Positions 36,991 through 44,727 of a stretch of 64,000 bases of DNA are shown piece after piece. Position 1 is the stretch's first letter; each line of letters begins with the position of its first letter. Location: contig NZ_CP115670.1 in NCBI RefSeq assembly GCF_027886475.1, positions 1,178,001-1,242,000 of the forward strand, in the 5' to 3' direction. This DNA comes from Corynebacterium sp. SCR221107. GTDB lineage: Bacteria > Actinomycetota > Actinomycetes > Mycobacteriales > Mycobacteriaceae. A program made the translations under genes and the position numbers. The notes beneath the pieces were generated by a model that did no database searches, was not told the origin of the DNA, and worked only from the letters and a program-made list of their open reading frames with translations.

Positions 36991-38126
36991 GTGAGCTGAG
37001 CAGACAGCTCGCGATTCAGGCGCCCGAAGTTGTAGTAGGCCGCGCAGGCGCCTTCGGGGGAAACCATGCAGGTGCCGATCGGGGTATCGGGCGTGCAGGC
37101 GGTGCCGAACACCTTGCACTGCCAGGGCTTGATGTGGCCGGTGAGCACCGAACCGCATTCGCAGGCCACGGGGTCGGCGACGCGTTTGCCGGGGACTTCA
37201 AACAGGCGCTCGGCATCGAACTCGGCGAACTCCTCGCTAATGCCCATGCCGGAATTGTCCAGCCAGCCGAGACCGCGCCACTCGAAGGTGTCGCGGATGG
37301 TAAATACCCGATCGAGTAGCGCCCGGGCGGCTGGGTTGCCCTCGGGGCGCACCACGCGGGCGTACTGGTTTTCCACCTTGGCGTTGCCCTTGGCCACCTC
37401 GCCAGAGACGAACTGCTCGATGAGCATCGCGGTGCCCTGCAAGATGTCGAGCGGCTCGAAGCCACAGACGGCCACCGGAAGGTTGAACTCCTGAGGGAGG
37501 AACTCAAAGGCCTCGGTGCCAACGACGGTGGCGACGTGGCCTGGGCCGATGAACCCGTCGACCTGAGTCTCGCCACCGTCGGCAATCGCGCGTAGCGGGG
37601 GTTCGATGGTGACGTGGTTGGAAAAGACGCTGAAGTTGGACAGCTTCCTCTCCTTGGCGTATTTCAGGGTCACCGCCGTCGAGGGGGCGGTGGTTTCGAA
37701 GCCGACGGCAAAGAAGACGACCTTCTTGTCCGGGTTTTCCTCGGCGATCTTAAGCGAGTCGAGCGGGGAGTAGACGAAGCGAATGTCGCACCCCTGAGCA
37801 CGGGCTTGCATGAGCGAGTAGTCGGAGCCGGGCACGCGCATCATGTCGCCGAAGGTGGTCAAAATGACGTCGGGCTGGCTGGCCAGCCACAGGGCATCGT
37901 CGACTCGGCCCATCGGGATCACACACACCGGGCAGCCGGGGCCGTGGACGAAATCGATGTTGTCGGGGAGGAGGTTTTCCAAGCCGTAGCGGTAGATGGT
38001 GTGGGTGTGGCCACCACAGATCTCCATTAGCTTGATGGGGTGATCGAGCTTGGTGGACATCTCCTGGATGCGCTCGATGAGCTGGCGGGCGGCCTTGGGG
38101 TCGCGGAACTCGTCAACGAATTTCAT
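36987..38126 (-). CDS. hypD: hydrogenase maturation protein HypD
   Basis: Scaffold with a [4Fe-4S] cluster on which the Fe(CN)2CO unit of [NiFe] hydrogenase is assembled together with HypC. The 379-residue protein has the conserved MEICGGHTHTIYRYGLE, VHGPGCPVCVIPMGR and, near the end, SVLTGHIKPWQCKVFGTACT and VSPEGACAAYYNF with the cluster Cys residues. It lies just downstream of hypC on the same strand (62-base gap). Its stop shares the CTAG sequence with the convergent MFS gene. Confidence 0.97.
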   Translation of the reverse strand: MKFVDEFRDPKAARQLIERIQEMSTKLDHPIKLMEICGGHTHTIYRYGLENLLPDNIDFVHGPGCPVCVIPMGRVDDALWLASQPDVILTTFGDMMRVPGSDYSLMQARAQGCDIRFVYSPLDSLKIAEENPDKKVVFFAVGFETTAPSTAVTLKYAKERKLSNFSVFSNHVTIEPPLRAIADGGETQVDGFIGPGHVATVVGTEAFEFLPQEFNLPVAVCGFEPLDILQGTAMLIEQFVSGEVAKGNAKVENQYARVVRPEGNPAARALLDRVFTIRDTFEWRGLGWLDNSGMGISEEFAEFDAERLFEVPGKRVADPVACECGSVLTGHIKPWQCKVFGTACTPDTPIGTCMVSPEGACAAYYNFGRLNRELSAQLT

Positions 38127-38188
38127 GGGTGAACTACCTTGTGAGACAAAGCGGTGGTGGGGAAAGAAGAAGGATCAGAATGTGGTGG

Positions 38189-38458
38189 TTATTCGATCTT
38201 GGACTCGCTAAAGGAGGCGAACTCATCTTCGAAGGTGTCGCCACCGAGTTGTTTGATTTGCTGGAGAGTGAGCTTGGCTTCCTCCTCGTCGATGACGCTG
38301 AGCGCGAAACCGACGTGAACCAGCACCCAGTCGCCGACGGTGAGTCCGTCGGCAAGCAACAAATCGGTAGACACCTTGCGGTTGACGCCATCGATGCTCA
38401 CGGTGGCGCGGGTGGGGTCTTGGACCTCAACGACTTGGGCCGGAACGCCTAGGCACAC
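38189..38458 (-). CDS. hypC: hydrogenase maturation chaperone HypC
   Basis: Small chaperone that carries the iron unit between HypD and the large subunit. The essential N-terminal Cys is reached when GTG 38458 is used as start (VCLGVPAQVVEV), and AAGGAG lies 6 bases upstream of it; the frame to 38503 would bury the Cys. Beta-barrel motifs GDWVLVHVGFALSVIDEEEA are complete. It heads the hypC-hypD operon. A second HypC is encoded at 51263. Confidence 0.95.
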   Translation of the reverse strand: MCLGVPAQVVEVQDPTRATVSIDGVNRKVSTDLLLADGLTVGDWVLVHVGFALSVIDEEEAKLTLQQIKQLGGDTFEDEFASFSESKIE

Positions 38459-38872
38459 GTTTTGCTCCTTGCTCGGTTGATATGACATGTGACGCTTCCC
38501 CAAACTCTACTCCCACCAAGCCACAGCTGTGTCTTTGCTCGCACTGAGGCTTGATTCTGCGACAGCTCATACCCTTATTCCGGCGGCGCCGCTGGACCCA
38601 CAGTGCGCAATCACCGCGGTGGCAGGCGGTGTGGGCGTGGCCTTCTTCCCCAGACAAGCCCCTTTAATCAACAGCGGTGACCTGCGCGTTGTGCCGCCTT
38701 CTTCGGCAATGCTCGCCGCACAGTTCGTGTTGGATAGCCAATGCCCGAAGCACTGAAGCCGCGGGCACTAACATGGCAAGAGACGCCCCACGTCGGTGAC
38801 TAAGATTGCCGAAGGTGCGATGTGGGGAAAGGGTAATGAACGAATAAGAAAAGCCGAAAAAGCGAGGTTGCG
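38459..38872. other. divergent region hypC / hypE with LysR-like remnant
   Basis: 414 bases between divergent hyp genes. Plus-strand codons 38529-38756 read LDSATAHTLIPAAPLDPQCA, then ITAVAGGVGVAFFPRQAPL and LRVVPP, resembling the C-terminal effector domain of a LysR regulator, without a DNA-binding part. The rest presumably carries the promoters of both units. Confidence 0.45.
38529..38756 (+). pseudogene. possible LysR-type regulator C-terminal fragment
   Basis: The 75-codon frame has the LysR-like turn AVAGGVGVAFFPRQ followed by LRVVPPSSAML. No helix-turn-helix domain lies upstream in any frame. It may be the remainder of a local regulator of the hydrogenase genes. The similarity is by eye only. 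Confidence 0.3.
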
Positions 38873-39967
38873 GTGGAACCGAAGAACCGACTGAATGAGG
38901 ACGTGGATCAGGTCAATGAGACGATCGCCAGGGTGCGTCGCCGAGGCGGGCGATTGAAGGACGAGCATGTCACCTTGGCCCACGGCGCCGGTGGCAAGGC
39001 CTCAGCCAGCCTGTTGCAGCACGTGTTCTTCGATGAGTACGGCAACGAACTGCTCGCCCAAGGCGGCGATTCCACGGTCATGGATCTTGACCTCACCGGC
39101 GGCAAACTGGCGTTTTCCACCGACTCCTACGTGGTCAACCCGATCGAGTTCCCGGGCGGCTCCATCGGAGAACTCGCCATCAACGGCACGGTCAACGATC
39201 TTGCGGTCGCCGGCGCGCAACCAAAATACATCTCCGTTGCCTTCATCTTGGAAGAGGGGCTGCCAATCGAAACCCTGCGCCGGGTCGTTCTCAAGCTCAA
39301 GGCTGCCGCCGATGCCGCGGGCGTGGCGATTGCCACCGGTGACACCAAGGTCGTGCCCAAGGGCAAAGGCGACAAGCTGTACATCACCACTGCGGGCGTG
39401 GGAGTCATCCCGGCCGAGCGGGTGCCGGGCTTCGACAAGGTGACCGTGGGCGACAAGATCTTGATTTCCGGCCCGATTGCCGATCATGGCATGTCGGTGA
39501 TGATGGCGCGTGGCGATCTGGCCATCGATGCCCCCATCGAGTCCGATACCCGCGAGGTGGCCTCCTTGGTGGCGGCATTGCTCGCGGCGGTGCCCGAAAC
39601 AAGGTGGATGCGCGATGCCACCCGCGGGGGCGTGGCCACCGTGATGAATGAGCTGGCCGAAACCACAGGCCTAGGCGTGGTGATCGAGGATGAGGCCATC
39701 CCGGTGCGTCCGATGACCCGCGCCGCCTGCGACATGCTTGGCATCGATCCCTTATACGTGGCCAACGAGGGAACCTTCGTGGCTGTGGTTCCGGCCGAGC
39801 GTGCCGACGCCGCACTGGCCGCAGTCAAAGACGCCGGCGCGCCCGAGGCCAGGCTCGTCGGTCGCATCGTTGACAAGCCGGAGGCCTGTGTGGTGCTGGT
39901 TACCGCCTTCGGCGGCACCCGCATGGTGGATAAGTTGGTCGGTGACCCGCTGCCACGCATCTGCTAA
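38873..39967 (+). CDS. hypE: hydrogenase maturation protein HypE
   Basis: Turns a carbamoyl group on its C-terminal Cys into thiocyanate, the source of the CN ligands. The protein ends PRIC, the required terminal Cys (residue 364). The ATP-binding and dimer motifs are seen: LAHGAGGKAS, FSTDSYVVNPIEFPGGSIGE, ATGDTKVVPKGKGD and TRGGVATVMNELAE. GTG 38873 follows AGCGAGG. The first 30 residues are a charged extension before the family start. It is convergent with hypF. Confidence 0.97.
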   Translation: MEPKNRLNEDVDQVNETIARVRRRGGRLKDEHVTLAHGAGGKASASLLQHVFFDEYGNELLAQGGDSTVMDLDLTGGKLAFSTDSYVVNPIEFPGGSIGELAINGTVNDLAVAGAQPKYISVAFILEEGLPIETLRRVVLKLKAAADAAGVAIATGDTKVVPKGKGDKLYITTAGVGVIPAERVPGFDKVTVGDKILISGPIADHGMSVMMARGDLAIDAPIESDTREVASLVAALLAAVPETRWMRDATRGGVATVMNELAETTGLGVVIEDEAIPVRPMTRAACDMLGIDPLYVANEGTFVAVVPAERADAALAAVKDAGAPEARLVGRIVDKPEACVVLVTAFGGTRMVDKLVGDPLPRIC

Positions 39968-39997
39968 GGCTTGCGGGTTCCCAGCAAAAAGGGCGTG

Positions 39998-40033
39998 GCC
40001 GGAAACCCGCAGCTGCGGCCGCGGCGCGGGGTT
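39998..40033. terminator. GC-rich hairpin between convergent hypE and hypF
   Basis: GAAACCCGC and GCGGGGTTTC can pair around a GC-rich loop in the 72-base gap between the two stops. No clear U-tract is present. Confidence 0.4.
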
Positions 40034-40039
40034 TCACCC

Positions 40040-42340
40040 CTAGAGTTTTGCTGCCCGCGCGAGCACGGCCTGCCCCAGGCTCAGGCCGCCGTCGCCTGGC
40101 GGGATGAGCTCGTGGCGCAGCAGGCAATAGCCGTGCGCGTCGAGATAGTCCGCGAGGTCGCCAACCAGGATCCGGTTGAGCGCGCAGCCGCCGGTGATCG
40201 CGATGACGTTCGTATCCACCTGTGTGGCAGCCCGCACCGCCTCCTGCCCCAAAATCTGGGCGATGTGGCGGTGGAATTGGCGTGCCGCGTCCGGGAGGTT
40301 CCCTTTGACCACGCCTCGGGCCAGCGCGACGAAGGCATGCTCGATGCTGGTTGTGTCATCTGGGGAGGCTGTCCCTGTGCGCGCTAGGTGTTCGAATTCC
40401 ATCGCGGCCTGCGCCTCATAGGAGACCGCCTGCCCCTTATCGGCGCAGCCGGCGAGTGCGGCCGCGGCGTCGAAGATCCTTCCCAGCGAGCTGGTGGCGA
40501 TAGTGCCGAATCCACTGGTGAGTTGGGATTGAACCAAGGCGAGCTCGGCTGGATTTACCCTGTCGGCCACCCGCGCAAACGCAGCGGTGGTGTGCTCGTC
40601 GTCAAGCCCATAGGCCGCTTGGATCCCCGCGGCGATGCGCCAGGGGTGGGTCACGGCCCGGTCGCCGCCGATGAGCGGAAACTCTGGGACATGCCACGCC
40701 CGGGTGAAGGTGAGGTTTTCATCGACGCCAAAGATTTCCCCACCCCAGATATGCCCGTCGGTGCCGTAGCCGGTGCCGTCGGCGGCGATGACCACCGCGG
40801 GGGTGCCCACGAGGCGGTGTTCGGCAAGGACGCTAGCCGCGTGCGCGTGATGGTGCTGGACCTGGATCAATTCCACGTCGAGGCGCTCAGCAAGCCGCTG
40901 CGCCCAACTGGTGGTGGAGTATCCGGGGTGTAAATCGCACACGATGGCTTCGGGGCGCACCGCGCGCATGGAGGTCATCTGCGCAAAGGTGCGCTCGAGG
41001 ACCTCCTGGGCGCGTAAGGATCTCATGTCGCCTATATGGCTGGATAGATGCCCCAGGTTTCCACTGGTCAGACACATGGTGTTCTTCAGCTCGCCGCCGA
41101 CGGCAAAGACCTCGGCGACCTCGCCTGTGGGGTCGGGGATCGGTACGGGCAACGGGGCTAACCCGCGCGAGCGGCGCACCGGGGTCGTGCCCATAAACAC
41201 CGAGTCTTCGACCGGCACCACGATGTCGCGATCGTGGAGGAGGAATCCATCGCAGAAATCGCCAAGCAAGGCCCGCGCATCGGGAATGGATGCCACCAGC
41301 GGTTCGCCACTGGGGTTGCCGCTGGTGGCAACTACCGGGCGGCCGAATTCCTCCAGCAACAGGTGGTGCAGCGGCGAATAGGGCAGCACGACCCCCACCT
41401 CGCCTAGCCCCGGCGCGATCTCTTCGGGCAGATACCCGGTTGCGGCCGCGATGACGATGGGTCGGGCGGGGGAGACCAGAAGGTGCTGCTCGGCGGGGGT
41501 GAGGGTGACGGCCTTGTGGGCGTCGGCAAGCGTGGGAACCATGACCGCAAAGGGCTTGTGGGGTCGGTGCTTGCGCTCGCGCAAACGGGCGATGGCCAAA
41601 GGATTGGTGGCATCGACAAGCAGGTGAAATCCGCCGATGCCGCGCATGGCCACCACCTTGCCCGCGCGCAGCGTCTCGCAGGCAGCAGCAATCGCCGCCG
41701 CGGCTTGTTGCGTACGGTTTCTTTCCACCGGCGCTGCACCTGTTTGCGGGGCACCTGCGCGTTCGAACCACAGGTGTGGCCCACAGTCGGGGCAAGAAAT
41801 TGGCTGTGCGTGGTAGCGGCGGTCGTTTGGATCGCTGTATTCCTTCGCACAAGCCGGACACATGTCGAAGACCTTCAGCGTGGTGGCTGGCCGATCGTAG
41901 GGCAGTTGTTCGATGATGGATAGCCGCGGCCCGCAGTTGGTGCAGGTGATAAAGGGATAGTGGTAGCGGCGGTTGGTAGGGTCATGAAATTCTCGCAGGC
42001 AGTCCTCGCACGGGGCCACGTCCGGCGGGATGAGCGTGCGCGCGCCGGGGATGTGTGTGGAGGCCACAATCGTGAATCCGGTTTCCTCCCGGACAGGTAT
42101 GTTCTGCTTGACGACGTCGACCACCTGCGCCAGGGGCGGCAGCGTGGCCATAAGCGTTGCTAGGAAGTGATCGAGGACCTCGCGCGGTGCTTGGGCCTCG
42201 ATGAAGACCTCGATGTCATTGTTGCCGCACCAGCCGGTGACCTGACATTCCCTGGCCACCTTGGCCACATGCGGGCGCATCCCGACACCTTGGACGACCC
42301 CGGTGAGCGTGAGCGCGTAGCGAGTAAGGCCCTTATCCAT
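40040..42340 (-). CDS. hypF: carbamoyltransferase HypF
   Basis: Makes carbamoyl-AMP from carbamoyl phosphate and passes the carbamoyl group to HypE. Domains in order: acylphosphatase (LTGVVQGVGMRPHVAKVA, 1-95), two zinc-finger units (CEDCLREF, CTNCGPR, CPACAKEY, CPDCGP, about 105-200), a YrdC-like domain (MRGIGGFHLLVDATN, LRERKHRPHKPFAVM) and a Kae1-like domain (HHHAHAASVLAEH, VIAADGTGYGTDGHIWGGE, TGGCALN). ATG 42340 has AAGGGG 6 bases upstream. It is divergent from hypA across the repeat-rich region. Confidence 0.97.
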   Translation of the reverse strand: MDKGLTRYALTLTGVVQGVGMRPHVAKVARECQVTGWCGNNDIEVFIEAQAPREVLDHFLATLMATLPPLAQVVDVVKQNIPVREETGFTIVASTHIPGARTLIPPDVAPCEDCLREFHDPTNRRYHYPFITCTNCGPRLSIIEQLPYDRPATTLKVFDMCPACAKEYSDPNDRRYHAQPISCPDCGPHLWFERAGAPQTGAAPVERNRTQQAAAAIAAACETLRAGKVVAMRGIGGFHLLVDATNPLAIARLRERKHRPHKPFAVMVPTLADAHKAVTLTPAEQHLLVSPARPIVIAAATGYLPEEIAPGLGEVGVVLPYSPLHHLLLEEFGRPVVATSGNPSGEPLVASIPDARALLGDFCDGFLLHDRDIVVPVEDSVFMGTTPVRRSRGLAPLPVPIPDPTGEVAEVFAVGGELKNTMCLTSGNLGHLSSHIGDMRSLRAQEVLERTFAQMTSMRAVRPEAIVCDLHPGYSTTSWAQRLAERLDVELIQVQHHHAHAASVLAEHRLVGTPAVVIAADGTGYGTDGHIWGGEIFGVDENLTFTRAWHVPEFPLIGGDRAVTHPWRIAAGIQAAYGLDDEHTTAAFARVADRVNPAELALVQSQLTSGFGTIATSSLGRIFDAAAALAGCADKGQAVSYEAQAAMEFEHLARTGTASPDDTTSIEHAFVALARGVVKGNLPDAARQFHRHIAQILGQEAVRAATQVDTNVIAITGGCALNRILVGDLADYLDAHGYCLLRHELIPPGDGGLSLGQAVLARAAKL

Positions 42341-42503
42341 CTGAATCCCCTTGCGCCCGTAAAGGGTTGGCAGCACAACTCATGTTCTCAAGCTTAAACC
42401 GACACAACCTTAGTCCCGTGCGTGGCTTGGTCGGGCGTTCGAAGCGAACTAGGAATTCAACCGCGCTGAACCTAGCCGTCAGAAGGCCCGGCGCTGCGGG
42501 CAC

Positions 42504-42657
42504 TGTGCCGGAGCAGCGCCGGAACAGCGCCGGAACAGAGCGGGCGTTGCGCGGACATAGCGCGGCAACGGTGCGAGTGCAGTGCAGACACTGCGCGAGT
42601 ACTGCGCGAGTACTGCGCGAGTACTGCGCGGACACGGCGCGATCACAATGCTGGTCG
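42504..42657. repeat. array of about fourteen 11-bp tandem units
   Basis: Cut in 11-base steps from 42504 the sequence gives TGTGCCGGAGC, AGCGCCGGAAC (twice), AGAGCGGGCGT, TGCGCGGACAT, AGCGCGGCAAC, GGTGCGAGTGC, AGTGCAGACAC, TGCGCGAGTAC (three times), TGCGCGGACAC, GGCGCGATCAC and AATGCTGGTCG. The consensus is about WGCGCGGACAC. The period is close to one helical turn. It is non-coding, since an 11-base unit changes frame each time. Confidence 0.9.
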
Positions 42658-42702
42658 AGGACCCACAAGGAATAACCACGGCGCCAAGAAATAAGATTGC
42701 AC

Positions 42703-42768
42703 CTTAGTTCAGGTGCCAGCGCACCCTAACTGAGGTCTCAGCGCACCTTAACTCAGGTGCCAGCACTG
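42703..42768. repeat. three 22-bp tandem units
   Basis: Units start at 42703, 42725 and 42747 and share the pattern CTWACTCAGGTGCCAGCGCAC with a few changes. The length is twice the 11-bp step of the neighbouring array, so both arrays keep helical phase. They lie 150-215 bases upstream of hypA. Confidence 0.85.
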
Positions 42769-42916
42769 CAGGAGTCTGCGTGGCAATTTAGGCAACGCAG
42801 TGATCCCTTTCCGCGCTAGTGCGAGCTGGGTGACCGGCGGCGGGGTAAAAGGGAGGCGGGGGCGTTGGGTGGCGAAGTGGTGAAGGCTTCATGTGGGATG
42901 GAGTAGTTTGGGAATC

Positions 42917-43324
42917 GTGCACGAAGTGGCTTTGAGTACGCAGTTAGCTGGTGTGGTCACCAGGGCTGCACAGGGCAGGAAAGTGCGGGTGATTAACCTT
43001 CGCATCGGCGCGTTGCGCCAGGTGGTTCCCACCTCGATGGAATATGCGTGGGGATTTGTCACCGCCGGCACCGCCCTCGAGGGCGCCCGCCTTGCCATTG
43101 ACTGGCGTCCCGGTGTCATCGAGTGCGCGGCGGGGCATCGCACAACGCTGGATCCGCATGCCTACCTCGACCTAGGCTGCCCCTTGTGTGAGCAGCCCAC
43201 CACGGTCATCCAGGGCGAAGAATTCCAGGTAGTTGACTTGGAGGTGGATGCGGTGGCTGCAGCAGCTAGCGAAAATCCGCCACGAGCCGAAGATGATGAA
43301 CGGGTAGGAAAAGCACGAGACTAA
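42917..43324 (+). CDS. hypA: HypA-like nickel insertion protein with altered zinc site
   Basis: Delivers Ni to the hydrogenase large subunit together with HypB. GTG 42917 gives the required start V(fMet)-H-E (VHEVALSTQLAGVV), with His 2 as Ni ligand. The zinc loop is unusual: C-A-A-G-H (Cys 70, His 74) followed by CPLC (88-91), instead of two CxxC pairs. The C-terminus has a 25-residue acidic extension. It lies upstream of hypB (150-base gap with small tandem repeats). A second, canonical HypA is encoded at 49460. Confidence 0.9.
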   Translation: MHEVALSTQLAGVVTRAAQGRKVRVINLRIGALRQVVPTSMEYAWGFVTAGTALEGARLAIDWRPGVIECAAGHRTTLDPHAYLDLGCPLCEQPTTVIQGEEFQVVDLEVDAVAAAASENPPRAEDDERVGKARD

Positions 43325-43327
43325 CAA

Positions 43328-43355
43328 GCACCCAGCACCCAGCACCCAGCACCCA
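43328..43355. repeat. four perfect 7-bp tandem units
   Basis: GCACCCA repeated four times right after the hypA stop, with further imperfect units to about 43370. A repeat of this kind may vary in number between strains. Confidence 0.85.
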
Positions 43356-43475
43356 AGCTCCCAGCACCCTCCGGTGCGCCCGCGCCGCCGGTATTCACAC
43401 GGCGCCTATGACCGCCTAAAGAAAGCGCCGCTATGTCGCGCTTTAACTCGAAGAAGAAAGTGAGTTTTTTTTATC

Positions 43476-44330
43476 ATGGGACGTTTTCATCGCCACGACG
43501 ACGGGACTGTTCACTCTCACGAGCACGACCATGACGGCCACGGCCACGTCCACAGCCACAGTCACGCCCATGATCATCATGATCATGTGCACGATCATGA
43601 GCACCCGCATGCACATGACCATGAGCACGAGCATTACGATGTCGGCGACCACTCCGGTTATGAGACCGGCCGCGAGCGCATTGAGGTACTCGAGGATATC
43701 TTCTCCGAAAACGATCGCAGGGCGGCAAGCAACCAGGCGGCATTCGAGGAGCACGGGGTGACCTCGATTAACGTCATGAGTTCGCCGGGGGCCGGCAAGA
43801 CGACGCTGTTGGAGAAGACCCTGCAGGAGCTGGGGGAAAAGGTGCGCTTTGGCGTGGTCGAAGGCGATATTGAAACCGCGCTCGATGCCGATCGTTTGCG
43901 CGGGTTCGGCGCGCAGGTGTCCCTGCTCAACACCGGCAATGGCTTCGGCGGTGAATGCCACCTCGACGCGCCGATGGTGGCCCATGCCTTGGAAGGGCTC
44001 GACCTTTCCACCCTCGATGTGGTGCTGATTGAAAACGTGGGTAATCTCGTGTGCCCGGCGGAGTTTGAGGTCGGCGCGCAGAAGAAGGCGATGGTGGCCT
44101 CCGTGACCGAGGGCGAGGACAAACCGCTGAAATACCCGGTGATGTTCCGCAGCGTGGAGGTTGTGGTCATCAACAAGATTGACCTGTTGCCGTACCTCGA
44201 TTTTGATATGGATCTTTTTAAGAAAAACATCCGACAGGTTAATCCGAATGCCGAGATCATCGAAGTCTCCACCAAGACGGGTGAGGGCTTGGATCGCTGG
44301 TATGCCTGGTTGCAGGAAGTATCCGCCTAG
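43476..44330 (+). CDS. hypB: hydrogenase nickel-incorporation GTPase HypB, His-rich
   Basis: GTPase that supplies Ni during hydrogenase maturation. The N-terminus is a nickel-storage domain with 24 His in the first 59 residues. The P-loop SSPGAGKTT is at 102-110, and the metal-switch CHLDA follows GFGGE. Late motifs include VINKIDLLPYLDFD and VSTKTGEGLDRWYAWL. ATG 43476 follows a run of eight Ts and only a weak AAGAAAG site, so translation may be regulated. It is the upstream neighbour of the structural genes, separated by a hairpin-rich 397-base region. Confidence 0.97.
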   Translation: MGRFHRHDDGTVHSHEHDHDGHGHVHSHSHAHDHHDHVHDHEHPHAHDHEHEHYDVGDHSGYETGRERIEVLEDIFSENDRRAASNQAAFEEHGVTSINVMSSPGAGKTTLLEKTLQELGEKVRFGVVEGDIETALDADRLRGFGAQVSLLNTGNGFGGECHLDAPMVAHALEGLDLSTLDVVLIENVGNLVCPAEFEVGAQKKAMVASVTEGEDKPLKYPVMFRSVEVVVINKIDLLPYLDFDMDLFKKNIRQVNPNAEIIEVSTKTGEGLDRWYAWLQEVSA

Positions 44331-44727
44331 CGGGGGTAATAGGGGGTTGGTCTGACCACTTTCCTGTCATGGCCACGAAAGCATATGTGGCGCCACGGGG
44401 AGTAACCTTGGCAGGTGACGGGGAAGCGTCAGGTGACACGTGGGCTAAACGTGGAGCCACTAGGTTTCCAACACCGAAAAACGATGCAGCGTTGGCGATC
44501 GGGCGGGTGTAGCGCCGGGGTTGACCCCCGTCGCCCGCCCGATGCGCAAACGTTTGCCGTTTGTGGGCAGTAACCGGGCCACAACATGAGCCATCAGTTC
44601 GCTTCCTTGGAATAGGAACGTTGGTGGAGTCTCTCCCAAATGGGGCCTCCACACAAACCATGCCATAACCGGCCACAGCCTTTGGGGCTGGCTGGTTGTG
44701 GGTGATGAACGTGGAAAGCGAAGTGTA
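44331..44727. promoter_or_regulatory. leader/promoter region of hydrogenase structural genes
   Basis: 397 bases without a gene between hypB and the small subunit gene. It holds a long GC-rich hairpin (44498-44543) and a second small stem CAAACG/CGTTTG directly after it (about 44546-44562). It probably carries the end of the hypAB transcript and the promoter of the structural genes. Confidence 0.5.
44498..44543 (+). terminator. long GC-rich hairpin upstream of hyaA
   Basis: ATCGGGCGGG (44498-44507) pairs with CCCGCCCGAT (44534-44543), and an inner CGCCGGGG-TTGA-CCCCCG stem continues it. No U-tract follows. It may end hypB transcription, stabilise the structural-gene mRNA or act as a leader element. 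Confidence 0.55.

Larger units (their letters stand above)
42341..42916. other. repeat-rich divergent region hypF / hypA
   Basis: 576 bases with no convincing gene, holding two direct-repeat arrays described separately (11-bp units and 22-bp units). Frames over it on both strands are low complexity and shift with the repeats. Confidence 0.7.

Noticed and set aside
42333..42668. Frames with repeated AVLAQ-like peptide over the 11-bp array
   Set aside because: The 11-base unit changes frame every copy, and there is no ribosome site or domain; it is a by-product of the repeat.
42504..42768. CRISPR array
   Set aside because: Units are contiguous 11- and 22-bp repeats without spacers, and no cas genes are present.
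43328..43372. Coding extension of hypA through the 7-bp repeats
   Set aside because: The stop TAA precedes the repeats and a 7-base unit is not frame-preserving.
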